A DNA stretch of 64,000 nucleotides from DASXKD01 sp963707905 (GTDB taxonomy: Bacteria; Actinomycetota; Actinomycetes; Streptosporangiales; Streptosporangiaceae): assembly GCA_963707905.1 (NCBI GenBank), contig CAVPSA010000025.1:310001-374000 (forward strand), written 5' to 3'. A program made the position numbers and the translations under genes. The notes below the pieces were generated by a model that was given only the letters and a program-made list of their open reading frames with translations, ran no database searches and was not told where the DNA came from. This document shows, one piece after another, positions 18,543 through 26,862 of the stretch (the stretch's first letter is position 1; each line of letters starts with the position of its first letter).

Positions 18543-21500
18543 TCAGGAGCCGGACGGCGGCTGCACGGTCGGGAACAGGTTCGCGAACGACTCGAACGCC
18601 GTCGCGATGTCTGCCTCCGCCCAGAAGCGGTGGTAGTTGAAGGTGGGTGCCGACCCGCCGTTCAGGTAGGCCTGGACCTTGGACCACTGCGGGTCACCGA
18701 TGTACCAGGGCCGGATCGACAGGAAGGTGCTGGTGGACGAACTGAGCGGGATGCCGCCCGGGTACTTGCCGGTCCAGTTCGGCGGGAAGTACACGCCCTC
18801 GAAGTTGGTCGTGTTGTAGGGCGAGGTGAAGTTCTTGTAGTCGGTCCTGGTTTCGGGGGCGGAGTAGCCCAGCGGGTCGGCGAAGTTCTTGTGGATGACG
18901 TCCAGGATGTTCTGCGCGTCGGTTTCCGCGGTCGTGTCGCCGGCCTTGGCCGCGTAGTACTCGTAGACCTTGGCCAAGGACGTGGCCACGCCGAGGTCCT
19001 CGGCGCAGCCGGACACCGACACGTGCAGGCCGGTGTTGGCCGGTGGCTGCGTGGTGTTCGAGGTGCCGGTCGTCCAGCTCCCGTCGGGCTGACCGGACCA
19101 GGTGAGCGTGCCGGGCAGGCAGATCGTGCCGGCGCTGGTGTTCACCGTGGTGACCGACTCGGCCCAGCTCACCCATTTGGCGAGGATGGACTGTGCCTCG
19201 GAGTTGCCGGTCACGTAGTAGTACTCGGCGAGGCGCTCCATCGGCCAGGTCTGGTAGCCGAACCACTGGTTGGACGGCGGGTTGTGGTACTCCGGCTGGG
19301 GGTCGTAGTACATGCCATCGAACGTCGGGTCCCCGGTGGGCGGCTTGCCAGCGTCGCCGTAGTTACCGCCCCAGTTGTTCTCGATGCCGCCGGCGATGCC
19401 GCCCTCCGCGGACTGCAGCCACTTGTACATGTTGAGCTGGGTGATGAGGCTGGTCGCCCAGTCACCCTTGGCGGTGGGGGACAGCGGTATCAGGTTGGAG
19501 TCGGTGGACAGCGCATAGGCCGCCAGCGGGTTCTGGTAGCCCTCGTGGATCGTGGTGCCGCTGATCCGCCACGACCAGGCACCGTTGGTCGCGCCGCCCC
19601 AGGCGTCGTACCAGGACAGCAGGTAGGTGTCCTCGTTGGCCTTGCTGGTGCCCGCCGGGCAGGCGACCGAGCCCTGCTGGCTGCAGTTCGCGCTGATCTG
19701 CTTGAAGTACTTGTCGAACATCGAGTACCGCAGGAAGTCGCCGAGCTTGGCGGCGTCGGCGAGCGTGGTGGCGATCTGCGATTGCTTGCCCTGCGCCTTG
19801 GCGTAGGTGTCCGCCCAGTAAGCCGCCTGCACCATGCGCGCGTCGGCGTCCGGTGCGTCGGTGTACTTGTACTGCTGGGCGAAGCTGCCGCCGCCGTTGT
19901 TGAACAGGTCGAGGAAGCCGTTCGGGCCGCCGTACTTGAAGGTGTCCCAGTCCGGCTGCGGGATGGTGTCCCACACCGACTCCTCCGGGCCGCGCTGGTA
20001 GGAGTTGACCCAGCTTGGCGTCGAGGTCCCGTCCTCCTGCTGGCCGAAGCCGTACCTGCTGTCGGTGTCCATGATCCACATCGGCTGGTACATGTCGCAG
20101 TTGCCGTAGGTGGCCTTGAGCTCAGCGAACAGCGGGTCCGAGCCCACCGGCACCGAGGAGTTGAGCGCGACCGGGTAGTCGCTGGGGACCGCTTCCTCCG
20201 GGCCGTACTGGGCGGGGGAGGAGGCGTTGTAGGTGCACTGCCCGGGCTGGTTGGCGTCATTGGGGATCATGTACTGCTGCATGTTCGCCCAGGCGTTGCT
20301 GAACGGCGTCCAGTTGCCGGTGACCCGGCCGTAGTCGGCGGTCAGCCACAGGTAGTAGCTGTAGGTCTCCGAGGTGGTCTCGTGCCCATAGTCGGGCGCC
20401 TCGACGATCAGCGTCTCGACCGAGTGGTACGGGATGCCCTTGGGGCTGAAGTAGCCGTTCACCGGGTTCGTGATCGTGTCGTAGAGGTTGAGGAACCACT
20501 GGTCGTAGCCGGACTGGGAGCCGGCCGCCAGGGCCTCGGTGACGGCCACCGTGCCGGTGTTGTAGCCGGTGGCGCTGGCGCTGAAGGTGCCCTGGCTGCC
20601 GCCGTCGGCACCGGTCGTGCCCGAGGCGACCGTGACCGTCTGGGGCACGCTCCAGTTGGACGTGGTGAACGTGAGCGTGCCGCCGGAGGAGACCGACAGG
20701 TCAGGGTCGCCGCCGGAGTTCTGCGCCACGGTCACCGTGACCGTGGACGCTGGCTGCGCGGACAGGGCAATGCCGAACGTGGTGCTCTTGCCCTGCTGCA
20801 CGGCGACGTTCGTGGGGTTGACCACCACGGTGGGCGCCTCCACGGTGATCGCTACCGGATACGACGTGAGGCTCTCGCTGCCGTTGCTCGCCACCGCGGT
20901 CAGCGAGTAACTGCCTGCCGGGACGCTGGCCCACTGCACCGACCACGGGCTCGCTGTGGCCGTGCCGATCACGTTGTTGTTCGATGCCGCGGTGCTGTCG
21001 TAGAACGTGACCGAGGTGATCGTGCCTGCTCCGGTCACCGGGCTGGCCTGGAGCGTCACCGTGGCGCCCGGCTTGAAGATCTGGCCGGCCGCCGGGCTGG
21101 TGATGGACACCATCGGTGTGCCCGAGCCGCCTCCGCCGGTGGAGGTGGGTGAGGGGCTGGGGGAGGGGCTGGTGGGGGTTGGTGAGGGGGAGGGGCTGGT
21201 GGGGGTGGGGCTGGGGCTGGGGGAGGGGGAGCCGCTGCCGTTGCAGGTGCTGCCGTTGAGGGTGAAGGCGGTGGGTGCGGTGTTGGTGCCGGTGTAGGAG
21301 AAGTTGGCGCCGATGGCGGCTGAGCCGCCGGTGGCCAGGGTGCCGTTCCAGGAGGCGTTGGTGACGGTGATGTTTTCCCCGGACTGGGACCAGTTCCCCG
21401 ACCAGCCCTGGGCGATTTTCTGGTTGCCGGTGTAGGCGTAGCCCAGGGTCCAGGAGGTGACCGCCGGGCCGTTGTTGGTGATGTTGATCGCGACGGAGAA

Positions 21501-21719
21501 CCCGGTCCCCCAGTCACTGTTCACCGTGTACGTCACCTGGCACACCGGCGCGGCCGCTGCGGCCGCCACCTGCGCCGCGGGCGCCGCCGTGCTGGGAGCC
21601 CCGGTCGCGGCCGAGGCGCCCATGACACCGGCGGCCACGAGGGTTCCCGCCGCCAGCGAGCAGGCCGCGGCCCAGACGGCGGCCGAGCGCCCCGGTGACC
21701 GCTTCATTAATACGCGCAT
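18543..21719 (-). CDS. GH48 cellulase (reducing-end exo-cellulase) with N-terminal CBM2
   Basis: 1,058 residues. ATG at 21719 is chosen over 21725 because AAGGAGG ends six bases before it. Order: signal peptide (to about 40), Ala-rich stretch, CBM2 (about 58-163), Pro/Ser/Thr linker, Ig-like module (about 203-293), a second beta module of about 100 residues, then GH48 (about 395-1058). The GH48 part starts SGYDQWFLNLYDTITNPVNG. It has ETTSETYSYY, where the second Glu corresponds to the family's acid catalyst. GH48 enzymes cut cellobiose from cellulose reducing ends and work with GH6 enzymes such as that at 37591. Two operator-like palindromes lie upstream. Confidence 0.95.
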   Translation of the reverse strand: MRVLMKRSPGRSAAVWAAACSLAAGTLVAAGVMGASAATGAPSTAAPAAQVAAAAAAPVCQVTYTVNSDWGTGFSVAINITNNGPAVTSWTLGYAYTGNQKIAQGWSGNWSQSGENITVTNASWNGTLATGGSAAIGANFSYTGTNTAPTAFTLNGSTCNGSGSPSPSPSPTPTSPSPSPTPTSPSPSPSPTSTGGGGSGTPMVSITSPAAGQIFKPGATVTLQASPVTGAGTITSVTFYDSTAASNNNVIGTATASPWSVQWASVPAGSYSLTAVASNGSESLTSYPVAITVEAPTVVVNPTNVAVQQGKSTTFGIALSAQPASTVTVTVAQNSGGDPDLSVSSGGTLTFTTSNWSVPQTVTVASGTTGADGGSQGTFSASATGYNTGTVAVTEALAAGSQSGYDQWFLNLYDTITNPVNGYFSPKGIPYHSVETLIVEAPDYGHETTSETYSYYLWLTADYGRVTGNWTPFSNAWANMQQYMIPNDANQPGQCTYNASSPAQYGPEEAVPSDYPVALNSSVPVGSDPLFAELKATYGNCDMYQPMWIMDTDSRYGFGQQEDGTSTPSWVNSYQRGPEESVWDTIPQPDWDTFKYGGPNGFLDLFNNGGGSFAQQYKYTDAPDADARMVQAAYWADTYAKAQGKQSQIATTLADAAKLGDFLRYSMFDKYFKQISANCSQQGSVACPAGTSKANEDTYLLSWYDAWGGATNGAWSWRISGTTIHEGYQNPLAAYALSTDSNLIPLSPTAKGDWATSLITQLNMYKWLQSAEGGIAGGIENNWGGNYGDAGKPPTGDPTFDGMYYDPQPEYHNPPSNQWFGYQTWPMERLAEYYYVTGNSEAQSILAKWVSWAESVTTVNTSAGTICLPGTLTWSGQPDGSWTTGTSNTTQPPANTGLHVSVSGCAEDLGVATSLAKVYEYYAAKAGDTTAETDAQNILDVIHKNFADPLGYSAPETRTDYKNFTSPYNTTNFEGVYFPPNWTGKYPGGIPLSSSTSTFLSIRPWYIGDPQWSKVQAYLNGGSAPTFNYHRFWAEADIATAFESFANLFPTVQPPSGS
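21126..21589 (-). repeat. CBM2-linker cassette, GH48 copy (464 bp)
   Basis: By eye, this segment is identical on the opposite strand to 23977-24440 in the GH5 gene. It covers the last part of the Ala-rich leader, all of CBM2 and the PSPSPT linker. The inner 324 bp also match the GH6 gene. Flanking sequence differs at once on both sides. Confidence 0.88.
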
Positions 21720-21793
21720 TCGCATCCTCCTTGCTGGCGCGGGCGTACCCGTATGCTCAGGCGCAGCCTAAAAAGCCGGTGGTAGGAGGGGAA

Positions 21794-21808
21794 GGGAAGC
21801 GCTTTCCC
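21794..21808. promoter_or_regulatory. CebR/CelR-like operator upstream of GH48
   Basis: GGGAAGCGCTTTCCC, palindromic except at one pair, 75 bp upstream of the GH48 start. It closely resembles the TGGGAGCGCTCCCA operator known for CelR/CebR repressors of actinobacterial cellulase genes. It probably mediates cello-oligosaccharide induction. Confidence 0.7.
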
Positions 21809-21887
21809 GAGGTGCGGCGGGGGCCGTGCGATTGAAGAAAGGCCTGGATAACTGCGCGGGAAGCGAATCATTAGCTGGGGTCTGGCA

Positions 21888-21898
21888 TGAACGTTTCA
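21888..21898. promoter_or_regulatory. Degenerate GAAA-N-TTTC site upstream of GH48
   Basis: TGAACGTTTCA matches the TGAAA-N-TTTCA pattern with one mismatch, 169 bp upstream of the GH48 start. Confidence 0.4.
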
Positions 21899-22065
21899 CG
21901 GATGGATGGGGCGCGGACCGTGCTGTGGCAACGGGCAAAACGCCATTTACCAGAGCACGGAATCCGCGCCTTGCCGCCAGGCGCGGATCGGCCGGGGTTG
22001 ATGGCCGTCCGGCGGGCCGCCCCCGCGGCCTCGCGCACCAGCATCCACGCCGACGGTAGGCGTGT

Positions 22066-22115
22066 TCGTGATCATGACTTGCTGTTGCCCAGGCAACAGC
22101 AAGTCATGATCACGA
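22066..22115. terminator. 24-bp perfect hairpin with 2-base loop
   Basis: Bases 22066-22089 (starting TCGTGATCATGACTTGC) are the exact reverse complement of 22092-22115, with loop CA. It sits 23 bp beyond the stop of the minus-strand sugar-binding gene, so it can act as its terminator. A stem this long and mixed in base content is unusual among the GC-only terminators in this window. It could instead be a repeated intergenic palindrome family. Apart from the two operators, I see nothing else in the 21720-22137 spacer. Confidence 0.6.
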
Positions 22116-22137
22116 GTGGTGACCGTGGTGGGTCCGG

Positions 22138-23454
22138 TTAGTTGTGGGTGGTGTGGCGGAGCAGGCGGGACCAGGCGCGGGCGGGGGTCAGAGCGCCGGA
22201 CTGGACCTGGGCCAGGGCGGCTGCGACCAGGGGAGCCAGCGCGGTGGCGGTGGGGTCGGGGGTGCCGGTCGCGGGCATGCGGGTCGCGGAGAGGGCGAAG
22301 ATGCGGCCCGTGGGGGAGCCGCCGAAGTAGGGGTTACTGACGGCACCGGCTGCGTTGATGGCCGGCGAGCTGGCCGGAAACGCGCCGGTCTGCGCGAGGG
22401 CGGGCCCGGCCTGCTGCCCGGACAGGTAGACGGCAAGCTGGTAGGCATCCTGCTGGTGTGCGCTGGCCCGGGGGATCGCCAGGTAGAACCCGCCCCAGTC
22501 GCCGGTCCCGCCAGGCACGGCGGTGACCGCCCAGGTGCCCGCGCCGTGGCGGCCGGACAGCCGCTGGATGGGGCCGAGCAGCCACGGCGGGCACACACTG
22601 GTCGCGAAGGAAAGCCGGGTCACCCCGGTGTCCCAGGCGCGGGTCTGCGGGGCGAGCCCGGCGCCGAGGCCGCCCTCCGCCGCCTCGGCCGCCTTGTCCC
22701 AGGCATGCCGGACGGCTGGATCGCCGGCGGCCCCGGATGGCGCCGTTGCGGCGGCCCGGACAGCCCCGGCCTGGCTGAGCATCGCGTCGTACATGCTGGT
22801 CACGGAATCCATGAAGGCCGGTCCCTGCGGGATCCGCTGCCTGAACTCCCGGCCGAAGGCCAGGAAACCCTGCCAGGTGGACCAGTCCCGCGCCAGGCGG
22901 GCCGGGCTGGATGGCAGGCCGGCCTCGGCCAGCAGTTGAGGCCGGTAACACAGTGCCAGCGGGCCCGTCTCCGCGCCGATGGCATACGCCTGCCCGGCGT
23001 GGTAGGCGGGCTGCCAGACCCAGGACGGCCACTGGTCCTCGAAGGTGTTGACGCCGCCGCCGACACCGCCCAGCGTGCTCAGCGGAACCAGGCCGGACCG
23101 GTACCGGTGCAGCGCCTCGCCGATGCGGGCCAGCGGGATGGCCACGAGATCGCCGAGGCCCCGGCCCGTGGCCAGATGCTGGCGCATTGCCTGCCAGTAG
23201 CCCGCCTCGGTGCCGGTGACGTCCGCCACGATCCGGATGCCCGGATGCAGCCGCTCGTAGGTGCTGAACAGGCCGGCCTGCCGGTATCCGGGCGAGCCGT
23301 ACACCGCCACCCGCAGGGTGACCACCGGCCCCCGGGCGGCCTGCTGGCCCGCGGAGCCGGGCGGGGATGCCGGGCCGGGCCCCGAGCAACCGGCCAGCGT
23401 CGCCGCCACGGCCGTCATGGCCGCCAGCGCGGCAATCCGTCGTGAAATGTGCAT
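22138..23454 (-). CDS. ABC-transporter sugar-binding lipoprotein, orphan
   Basis: 438 residues from ATG at 23454 with AGGAG upstream. The signal peptide ends in a lipobox (AATLAGCSG, Cys near 23). The fold is a family 1 extracellular solute-binding protein: VVTLRVAVYGSPGYRQAG, a YERLHPGIRIVADVTG segment, and aromatic residues (WPSWVWQPAYHAG) that suit sugar stacking. No membrane permease or ATPase gene is nearby, so it must share components encoded elsewhere, such as MsiK-type ATPases, or act as a sensor. Between GH48 and GH5, a cello-oligosaccharide ligand is likely but unproven. Confidence 0.82.
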   Translation of the reverse strand: MHISRRIAALAAMTAVAATLAGCSGPGPASPPGSAGQQAARGPVVTLRVAVYGSPGYRQAGLFSTYERLHPGIRIVADVTGTEAGYWQAMRQHLATGRGLGDLVAIPLARIGEALHRYRSGLVPLSTLGGVGGGVNTFEDQWPSWVWQPAYHAGQAYAIGAETGPLALCYRPQLLAEAGLPSSPARLARDWSTWQGFLAFGREFRQRIPQGPAFMDSVTSMYDAMLSQAGAVRAAATAPSGAAGDPAVRHAWDKAAEAAEGGLGAGLAPQTRAWDTGVTRLSFATSVCPPWLLGPIQRLSGRHGAGTWAVTAVPGGTGDWGGFYLAIPRASAHQQDAYQLAVYLSGQQAGPALAQTGAFPASSPAINAAGAVSNPYFGGSPTGRIFALSATRMPATGTPDPTATALAPLVAAALAQVQSGALTPARAWSRLLRHTTHN

Positions 23455-23473
23455 AGCTGCTCCTGGCCGGGGG

Positions 23474-23489
23474 GAATCTCAGCAGAGAT
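23474..23489. promoter_or_regulatory. Small inverted repeat before the sugar-binding gene
   Basis: AATCTC-AGCA-GAGATT, 20 bp upstream of the start at 23454. It may be an operator or a small leader hairpin; position is the only support. Confidence 0.3.
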
Positions 23490-23553
23490 TGGCTCGGCCG
23501 GCTATCACCGTCAAGAGCGGCCGGCTCCGGGAATGATCAGCGGCGTGTGGCCT

Positions 23554-23564
23554 TGAAATTTTCA
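23554..23564. promoter_or_regulatory. GAAA-N-TTTC palindrome between divergent sugar-binding and GH5 genes
   Basis: TGAAATTTTCA is a perfect palindrome around a central T. It is about 100 bp upstream of the sugar-binding gene and 214 bp upstream of the divergent GH5 gene, so one bound repressor could control both. The rest of the 23455-23777 spacer shows only the small repeat at 23474. Confidence 0.6.
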
Positions 23565-23777
23565 CGGAGCACGGCCGGTGACCGGCCGGGTGGACATGAA
23601 ATTAACGGTCCTCTTTTCATGCCCGGGCGGCTCACTGGCTGAGTAAAGCCGGCTCCTGCCGTGCGTAATTGACCGGCGCCAAATAGCGGCGTTAAGGTCA
23701 CGCTGGCCTACTTCCCCGCCCGCCGGATAACGGCGCTCCGCCGCTGGACGGCGCGATCCCCACTGGAGGTGCTTGTC

Positions 23778-25484
23778 ATGAGACGCCCGGGTGCTGGCAT
23801 GGCCAGAGCCTGCAGAGCCGGCTGGTCGCGTGCCTGGCGGCAGCACGCCGGATCCTCCCGCGCCGGGCGGCCAAGGCTGCGGCGTGGCGCCGCAGTGCCC
23901 GCGGTGGCGGCACTGGCCGGCGCCGCGTTGGTGGTGGCGGCCGCTGCCAGCGCCGCCACCGCGGCACCGGGCCGGGCGGCGGCGCCCGCGGCGCAGGTGG
24001 CGGCCGCAGCGGCCGCGCCGGTGTGCCAGGTGACGTACACGGTGAACAGTGACTGGGGGACCGGGTTCTCCGTCGCGATCAACATCACCAACAACGGCCC
24101 GGCGGTCACCTCCTGGACCCTGGGCTACGCCTACACCGGCAACCAGAAAATCGCCCAGGGCTGGTCGGGGAACTGGTCCCAGTCCGGGGAAAACATCACC
24201 GTCACCAACGCCTCCTGGAACGGCACCCTGGCCACCGGCGGCTCAGCCGCCATCGGCGCCAACTTCTCCTACACCGGCACCAACACCGCACCCACCGCCT
24301 TCACCCTCAACGGCAGCACCTGCAACGGCAGCGGCTCCCCCTCCCCCAGCCCCAGCCCCACCCCCACCAGCCCCTCCCCCTCACCAACCCCCACCAGCCC
24401 CTCCCCCAGCCCCTCACCCACCTCCACCGGCGGAGGCGGCAGTGCCCCGCAGTTGCACGTGTCCGGGAACAAGCTGGTGAGCTCGGCTGGCGCGCAGGTG
24501 GTGCTGCACGGGGTGGACCGGTCCGGCACGGAATACGCCTGCGTGCAGGGCAACGGGATCTTCGACGGCCCCAATGACCAGGCATCGATCTCGGCGATGA
24601 AGGCCTGGGGCGTCAACGCGGTCCGGGTGCCGCTGAATGAGGCCTGCTGGAACGCGGAGTCCTATGTCAACGCGGCCTACGCGGGCGCCAGCTACCAGAA
24701 CGCGATCAAGGCGTATGTCAGCCTGCTGAACTCCAACGGCATGGTCGCGATCCTGGACCTGCACTGGACCGACGGCGCCTACACCGGGCCGTCCTCGGGC
24801 TGCTCGTCGGCGCAGGCGGTGTGCCAGAAGCCGATGCCCGACTCCGCGCAGGCGATCCCGTTCTGGACCTCGGTGGCGCAGACCTTCAAGGGCAACGACG
24901 CGGTCATCTTCGACCTGTTCAACGAGCCATACGCGTCCCGTGCCACCGGGAGTGCCACGAGCGGATGGCAGTGCTGGCTCAACGGTGGCACCTGCGCGGG
25001 CATCTCCTACCAGGTGGCCGGGATGCAGAGCATGGTCAACGCGGTCCGGTCCACCGGCGCCAGCAACGTGATCATGCTCGGCGGCGAGGAGTACGCCAAC
25101 GACCTGGGCACGCCGGGCTCGGCGAGTGACCCCTCGATCCTGAACTTCCTGCCCACCGACCCCGATCACAACCTGGCCGTGTCGTGGCACTCCTACAACT
25201 TCAACACCTGCTCCGGCCAGTCCTGCTGGACCAGCCAGGTAGCTCCGGTGATCGCCCAGGTTCCGGTCATCGCCGGGGAGATCGGCGAGAACGACTGCGC
25301 GGACGGCTACGTCAATCCGCTGATGAGCTGGCTGGACTCGGCGTCCACCAGCTACCTGGCCTGGGCCTGGAACGCCGACTTCAACTGCTCGTCGGGCCCG
25401 GGGCTGATCTCCGACTACACCGGGACCCCCACCGGGTACGGCGCGGGCGTGAAGGCACACCTCCAATCCCTGGCCGGCGGCTGA
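23778..25484 (+). CDS. GH5 endoglucanase-like cellulase with N-terminal CBM2
   Basis: 568 residues; ATG at 23778 lies eight bases after GGAGG, better than the GTG at 23769. Order: long signal region, Ala-rich stretch, CBM2 (about 76-180), Pro/Ser/Thr linker ending GGGGS, GH5 catalytic domain (about 222-568). Catalytic residues are visible as DLFNEPYAS (acid/base) and VIAGEIGENDC (nucleophile), with RVPLNEACW and LDLHWTDGAY in the core barrel. GH5 enzymes cut internal beta-1,4 links in glucan or mannan. The catalytic domain is about 80% like those at 25635 and 35158, so the three arose by duplication. The CBM2 is shared with GH48 and GH6. Confidence 0.92.
   Translation: MRRPGAGMARACRAGWSRAWRQHAGSSRAGRPRLRRGAAVPAVAALAGAALVVAAAASAATAAPGRAAAPAAQVAAAAAAPVCQVTYTVNSDWGTGFSVAINITNNGPAVTSWTLGYAYTGNQKIAQGWSGNWSQSGENITVTNASWNGTLATGGSAAIGANFSYTGTNTAPTAFTLNGSTCNGSGSPSPSPSPTPTSPSPSPTPTSPSPSPSPTSTGGGGSAPQLHVSGNKLVSSAGAQVVLHGVDRSGTEYACVQGNGIFDGPNDQASISAMKAWGVNAVRVPLNEACWNAESYVNAAYAGASYQNAIKAYVSLLNSNGMVAILDLHWTDGAYTGPSSGCSSAQAVCQKPMPDSAQAIPFWTSVAQTFKGNDAVIFDLFNEPYASRATGSATSGWQCWLNGGTCAGISYQVAGMQSMVNAVRSTGASNVIMLGGEEYANDLGTPGSASDPSILNFLPTDPDHNLAVSWHSYNFNTCSGQSCWTSQVAPVIAQVPVIAGEIGENDCADGYVNPLMSWLDSASTSYLAWAWNADFNCSSGPGLISDYTGTPTGYGAGVKAHLQSLAGG
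23977..24440 (+). repeat. CBM2-linker cassette, GH5 copy (464 bp)
   Basis: Inverted copy of 21126-21589, identical by eye. The inner part also matches 39793-40116. Both boundaries fall inside coding sequence, at the Ala-rich leader and at the GGGG of the linker end. Confidence 0.88.
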
Positions 25485-25545
25485 GCGGAATCCCCCGGCC
25501 GAGCGGAACCCCTGGCGGCCGAGCGGAACCCCTGGCCGGCGGCCA
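25479..25545 (+). repeat. Short tandem repeats after the CBM2-GH5 gene
   Basis: Three imperfect units of about 20 bp built on GCCGAGCGGAAYCCCCTGGC start inside the last codons of the GH5 gene and run into the spacer before the second GH5 gene. The 25485-25634 spacer otherwise holds only the AGGAGG site of the next gene. Confidence 0.55.
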
Positions 25546-25634
25546 AGCGCCGGCAATCCCGTCCGGTCGCGGGGCGCCGGGCGGTAGGGTCAGGCACGCC
25601 GGCGGGCGGGCGTGATCCTCAGGAGGCATGCGTC

Positions 25635-26852
25635 GTGAGACTCCCTCGGTCGATCCCCGGAATCGGTGCAGCAGTGGTGGTGCCGGCGGTGATGCTCGCC
25701 GGTATCTCGCTGGCGACCGTGGCCGCCACGGCGGCCATCCGGCCCGCTTCCGGCGCGGCCAGGGCGATGCCCGGCACTGCCTCGCCGCACGGCCGGCCGG
25801 CACCTGCCCCGGTGGCCGCCGCACCGGGCGGTACCGCACCGCAGTTGCACGTGGCGGGCAACGAACTGGTGGACTCCACCGGCCAACGGGTGGTGCTGCA
25901 CGGGGTGGACCGGTCCGGCACCGAGTACATGTGCGTGCAGGGCAACGGGATCTTCGACGGGCCGCACCGCCAGGCGGCCGTCACCGCGATGCTCAGCTGG
26001 GACGTCAACGCGGTCCGGGTGCCGCTGAACGAGGCCTGCTGGAACGGCGAGTCCTACGTCAACCCGGCCTACGCGGGCGCCAGCTACCAGAACGCGATCA
26101 AGGCGTACGTGCACCTGCTGAACGCGAACGGGATCGTGGCGATCCTGGACCTGCACTGGACCGACGGCGCCTACACCGGGCCGTCCGCGGGCTGCTCGTC
26201 GGCGCAGGCGGTGTGCCAGAAGCCGATGCCCGACGCGGCGCAGGCGATCCCGTTCTGGACCTCGGTGGCGAACACGTTCAAGGGCAACGACGCGGTCATC
26301 TTCGACCTGTTCAACGAGCCGTACGCGTCCCGTGCCACGGGCAGCACCGCCAGCGGCTGGCGCTGCTGGCTGGACGGTGGCACCTGCCCGGGCATCTCCT
26401 ACCAGGTGGCCGGGATGCAGAGCATGGTCAACGCGGTCCGGTCCACCGGCGCCACCAACGTGCTCATGCTCGGCGGCGAGGAGTACTCCAACGACCTGCG
26501 CCAGTGGCTGTCCCGCGAGCCGGCCGACCCCGATCACGACCTGGCCGCGTCCTGGCACTCCTACAACTTCAACACGTGCTCGCACCGGTCCTGCTGGAAG
26601 TACCAGGTGGCACCGGTGATCGCCCAGGTGCCGGTGATCGCCGGGGAGATCGGCGAGAACGACTGCGGGTCCGGGTACATCCGCCCGCTGATGCGCTGGC
26701 TGGACTCGGCGTCCACCAGCTACCTGGGGTGGGCCTGGAACGCCGACTTCAGCTGCTCGTCGGGTCCCGGGCTGATCACCGGTTACGGCGGCCACCCCAC
26801 GGCCTACGGTTTCGGCTACCGGGCGCATCTGCGTAGCCTGGCGGCCGGCTGA
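25635..26852 (+). CDS. GH5 glycosidase, secreted, no binding module
   Basis: 405 residues from GTG at 25635, eight bases after AGGAGG. A signal peptide or membrane-spanning N-terminus (VVVPAVMLAGISLATVAATA) is followed by a Pro/Ala stretch and a GH5 domain from about 68. NEP (DLFNEPYAS) and the nucleophile Glu (VIAGEIGENDC) are present, as in the preceding gene. It lacks CBM2, so it probably acts on soluble oligosaccharides or works near the cell. It follows the CBM2-GH5 gene by 150 bp on the same strand. Its 3' end meets the spherulin-4 gene tail-to-tail, 10 bp apart and without a terminator. Confidence 0.9.
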   Translation: MRLPRSIPGIGAAVVVPAVMLAGISLATVAATAAIRPASGAARAMPGTASPHGRPAPAPVAAAPGGTAPQLHVAGNELVDSTGQRVVLHGVDRSGTEYMCVQGNGIFDGPHRQAAVTAMLSWDVNAVRVPLNEACWNGESYVNPAYAGASYQNAIKAYVHLLNANGIVAILDLHWTDGAYTGPSAGCSSAQAVCQKPMPDAAQAIPFWTSVANTFKGNDAVIFDLFNEPYASRATGSTASGWRCWLDGGTCPGISYQVAGMQSMVNAVRSTGATNVLMLGGEEYSNDLRQWLSREPADPDHDLAASWHSYNFNTCSHRSCWKYQVAPVIAQVPVIAGEIGENDCGSGYIRPLMRWLDSASTSYLGWAWNADFSCSSGPGLITGYGGHPTAYGFGYRAHLRSLAAG

Positions 26853-26862
26853 CCGGCCCGCC

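Noticed and set aside
18630..21152. 840-residue plus-strand frame opposite GH48
   Set aside because: Shadow of the GH48 gene; Val/Arg/Gly-rich, no domain.
25628..26836. Alternative 402-residue plus-strand frame overlapping the second GH5 gene
   Set aside because: Same region encodes a complete GH5 with catalytic motifs; the other frame is Arg/Gly-rich noise.
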